Origin: Nitrospirales bacterium LBB_01
Lineage (GTDB): Bacteria; Nitrospirota; Thermodesulfovibrionia; Thermodesulfovibrionales; Magnetobacteriaceae
Direction: 5' to 3'
Length of the DNA: 64,000 nucleotides
Assembly (NCBI GenBank): GCA_004376055.2
Contig: CP049016.1
Location: forward strand, 62,001-126,000
A program made the translations under genes and the position numbers. The notes beneath the pieces are model-generated. The model was not told the origin of the DNA, ran no database searches, and saw only the letters and a list, made by a program, of their open reading frames with translations. This document shows, in pieces, positions 61,903-64,000 of this stretch (positions are counted from its first letter, which is position 1; each line of letters begins with the position of its first letter).

Positions 61903-63294
61903 ATGCTTAAAGAGGAGCTTTGCCATGATATGATACGGGCGGCATTAAGCCGTGGAGGGGATTACTGTGATGTGTTTTTTGAGTCAAAAACCCCTCTTTC
62001 TATCTCCCTTGAAGATGGTAACATAGAGAGATTTTTTACGGGTAATGATACCGGCGTAGGCATTCGGGTGATAAGCCGCAACAAAAGCTGCTACGCTTAC
62101 ACAAATGAGCTTACATCCGGCGCTCTTTTAGATGCGGCAAGCGGGTTAGCTCTGGCTGTAATCGGGAGAAAGCCAAAGGATATTACGCTTAACCTTGTGC
62201 GCTCAAAACCTGCCATAGATTTTGCAATACTAAAACCTCCCGTCTCAATCAAAGCTGAGGAAAAGACGGATTTAGTAATGCGGGCAGACAGAGCGGCAAG
62301 AGCATTGGCAGATAAAATCAGACAGGTGTCGGTTAGCTATCATGACTACATTCAGCGTGTGATGATAGTTAACTCGGAGGGACTTTTGTGTGAGGATGAG
62401 CGTGTGCAGAGTCTTTTTACTGTGACTGTTGTGGCATCTGATGAGGGCATAACACAGAGCGCTTATGAGTCTGCTGGAGGATTTACCGGCTTTGAACTTT
62501 TTGATTCCATTAATGTTGAGGAGCTTTCAATTAAGGCTGCAAAACGAGCGCTTATGATGCTAAGAGCAGATCGGATTCAAGGCGGACGAATGCCTGTGGT
62601 AATTTCCTCAGAGGCTGGAGGAACAATGATTCATGAGGCGATAGGACACGGACTTGAAGCGGACTTAACCGGTCAGGGGCTTTCCGTCTATGCCGGTAAA
62701 CTCGGAGAGCGTGTTGCCTCAGATGCTGTCACAGTAATTGATGACGGGACAATGCCGGGCAAACGCGGCTCCTACCGGTTTGATGACGAGGGAACACACT
62801 CAGGCAGAAATGTGTTGGTAGAAAACGGCATTTTGGTAAAATATATGAATGACCGCCTATGGGCTATGAAAGACGGAGCCGCTCCAACCGGAAACGGGCG
62901 TCGAGAATCATATAAGTATAGACCGATACCGAGAATGACAAACACTTACCTTGCCGCAGGCTCTGATAAAGCTGAGGACGCCTTCAAGGGAATCAAAGAG
63001 GGACTTTTCGTAAAGAAAATGGGAGGCGGTCAGGTCAATACGGTTACCGGTGATTTTGTGTTTGACGTTCAGGAGGGATTTTTAATTAAAGACAGCTGCA
63101 ACACGGGGCAGCTTGTACGGGGAGCAACACTCTGTGGAAACGGCCCTGAGGTGCTAAGGTCAATAGATTTCATATCATCTGATTTAGGGTTTGCCATTGG
63201 CACATGCGGCAAAGACGGTCAGGGAGTGCCTGTTACGGATGCTCTGCCGACAATACGAATACCAGAGATTGTAGTAGGAGGCGCTTCACGGTGA
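61903..63294 (+). CDS. tldD: TldD/PmbA-family metalloprotease TldD
   Basis: 463 residues. The metal site H244-E245-x3-H249 (HEAIGHGLEADL) is intact, and the GxxTPGKRGSYRFDDEGT-like segment TMPGKRGSYRFDDEG follows. TldD with TldE (PmbA) processes peptides and helps degrade CcdA-type antitoxins; tldE is not in the window. AAAGGAGG precedes the ATG. Its stop overlaps a possible start of the following TolC-like gene. Confidence 0.95.
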   Translation: MLKEELCHDMIRAALSRGGDYCDVFFESKTPLSISLEDGNIERFFTGNDTGVGIRVISRNKSCYAYTNELTSGALLDAASGLALAVIGRKPKDITLNLVRSKPAIDFAILKPPVSIKAEEKTDLVMRADRAARALADKIRQVSVSYHDYIQRVMIVNSEGLLCEDERVQSLFTVTVVASDEGITQSAYESAGGFTGFELFDSINVEELSIKAAKRALMMLRADRIQGGRMPVVISSEAGGTMIHEAIGHGLEADLTGQGLSVYAGKLGERVASDAVTVIDDGTMPGKRGSYRFDDEGTHSGRNVLVENGILVKYMNDRLWAMKDGAAPTGNGRRESYKYRPIPRMTNTYLAAGSDKAEDAFKGIKEGLFVKKMGGGQVNTVTGDFVFDVQEGFLIKDSCNTGQLVRGATLCGNGPEVLRSIDFISSDLGFAIGTCGKDGQGVPVTDALPTIRIPEIVVGGASR

Positions 63295-63299
63295 TTGAT

Positions 63300-64000
63300 A
63301 TGGTGAAGTATTTTACTAAAGCGCTTTTTGCCGCATTTGTGATGTTTTTTTTTCACAGTACTCTCTTACATGCTGAGTTAGACACGATAGCGCCGGGCTC
63401 TTTGCTTACAGTAGAGTCCTGTGTTGAGACAGCCGTAAAACATCACCCTGAACTTCTTAGTTACTACTATGCTATAAAAGCAAAAGAGGCACAGGTTGGA
63501 CAGGTGAGGGCAGGATTTTTACCGCGCCTTGATTTTACGTATTCATACACGAGAATTCAGTTGGTAAACGATTTCCCTGCCACATCCCAAAAGGTTTATA
63601 ATAACTCCGATTTCTATACAGCCCTTGGGCTTACTCAAACCATCTACGATTTTGGAAAAATCAGCACTAATCTTGAAATTTCTAACCTTAAACTTGACGC
63701 TTCACATTTTGATTACATCACTAAACTTGACTCAATAACCTTTGAGGTTAAGAAAGCATACTTTGGCGTACTTAAAGCGTTAAAATCCCGCGATGTTGAT
63801 ACTGTAACAGTTAAGCAGTTTACGGAGCATCTTGAGCAAGCTAAGAACTTCTACAAAGCCGGCACAAAGTCCAGATATGATGTGACTAAAGCAGAAGTTG
63901 ATTTAAGTAACGCAAAGCTCACACTCCTAAAGGGTGAAAACGCTCTCAAACAGGCTTGGGTATCTTTTAATAACGCTATGGGTATTTACTCAACATCGGA
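63300..64000 (+). CDS. TolC-family outer membrane efflux protein, 5' part
   Basis: Runs off the window end. The start is ATG 63300 (a GTG at 63291 overlaps the tldD stop and is in frame). A signal peptide (AFVMFFFHSTLLHA) is followed by the TolC repeat: LTVESCVETAVKHHPELL, AGFLPRLDFTYSYT, GLTQTIYDFGKI, and AGTKSRYDVTKAEVDL with conserved NAK/heptad pattern. TolC channels serve RND pumps and type I secretion, so it may work with the MdtBC-like pump type at the window start, but it is 60 kb away. Confidence 0.9.
   Translation, partial: MVKYFTKALFAAFVMFFFHSTLLHAELDTIAPGSLLTVESCVETAVKHHPELLSYYYAIKAKEAQVGQVRAGFLPRLDFTYSYTRIQLVNDFPATSQKVYNNSDFYTALGLTQTIYDFGKISTNLEISNLKLDASHFDYITKLDSITFEVKKAYFGVLKALKSRDVDTVTVKQFTEHLEQAKNFYKAGTKSRYDVTKAEVDLSNAKLTLLKGENALKQAWVSFNNAMGIYSTS

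Noticed and set aside
1-64000. tRNA or rRNA genes
   Set aside because: Looked through the intergenic gaps and saw no cloverleaf with CCA-type ends or rRNA-like segments; short gaps make a missed tRNA unlikely.

Overview
The window is 64 kb of a bacterial chromosome with dense, moderately AT-leaning coding sequence. The gene set points to an anaerobic or microaerophilic Gram-negative (diderm) organism. It has an LPS export block (lptCAB), RND efflux and a TolC-type channel, pyruvate:ferredoxin oxidoreductase, and a selenocysteine-containing NAD(P)-linked formate dehydrogenase next to formate-tetrahydrofolate ligase, the entry to the methyl branch of the Wood-Ljungdahl pathway. It also has maltose-1-phosphate (GlgM/GlgE) glycogen synthesis and a bacteriohemerythrin. 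This combination is familiar from Nitrospirota (Thermodesulfovibrio/Magnetobacterium-like) and some Desulfobacterota. The lineage is an inference; no rRNA or other marker that fixes it lies in the window.

Layout. 1-3.9 kb: the end of one RND pump gene and a complete second one (MdtB/MdtC-like), separated by a hairpin-repeat spacer. 4.0-6.6 kb: an accessory cluster of toxin/defence type (small ORF, Fic, HEPN protein, RhuM broken by two frameshifts). 6.7-11.3 kb (minus): lptC-lptA-lptB-rpoN-hpf-rapZ operon. 11.4-12.4 kb: a decayed nucleotidyltransferase gene. 12.5-19.8 kb (plus): purE, then an NADH-dehydrogenase-like/formate dehydrogenase/fhs operon in which an in-frame UGA with a SECIS hairpin joins two reading frames into one 888-residue selenoprotein. 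19.9-24.6 kb (minus): yajC-secD-secF-recJ. 24.7-25.2 kb: speD. 25.3-29.5 kb: pentapeptide-type membrane protein genes (probably one frameshifted gene) and a three-gene phage-tail-like module embedded in palindromic repeats. 29.6-31.4 kb: YjfB-like motility protein, an orphan ParA and its overlapping partner.

31.4-41 kb (plus): RluD-type pseudouridine synthase, MntA/HepT toxin-antitoxin, argG, dprA, a small protein, topA, phasin-like protein, ubiB-like kinase, bacteriohemerythrin. 41-46.2 kb (mostly minus): spermidine-synthase-like protein, cold-shock protein, SprT-like metalloprotein and a secreted glycosidase gene interrupted by a 1.3 kb IS3-family element. 46.3-54.3 kb (plus): glycosyltransferase, YchF-type GTPase, GlgM and GlgE, and a Wzm/Wzt polysaccharide exporter. 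54.5-58.1 kb (minus): pyruvate:ferredoxin oxidoreductase. 58.3-60.4 kb: a very AT-rich type II restriction-modification island ending in a gene remnant. 60.4-64 kb: nitroreductase, mtnP, tldD and the start of a TolC-family gene.

How it works together: formate dehydrogenase and Fhs link CO2/formate to one-carbon metabolism, and PFOR links acetyl-CoA to pyruvate, which suits autotrophic or mixed growth. SpeD and MtnP are parts of polyamine synthesis and methylthioadenosine salvage. GlgM/GlgE make storage glucan. Three features stand out beyond gene calls. First, at least four genes have a sigma-70-like -10 box ending 6-7 nt before the start codon and no Shine-Dalgarno sequence, which suggests leaderless transcripts. 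Second, several families of short palindromic repeats sit between genes, and one copy has become the C-terminal codons of a gene. Third, accessory genes carry many frameshifts. No rRNA, tRNA or CRISPR array was seen.
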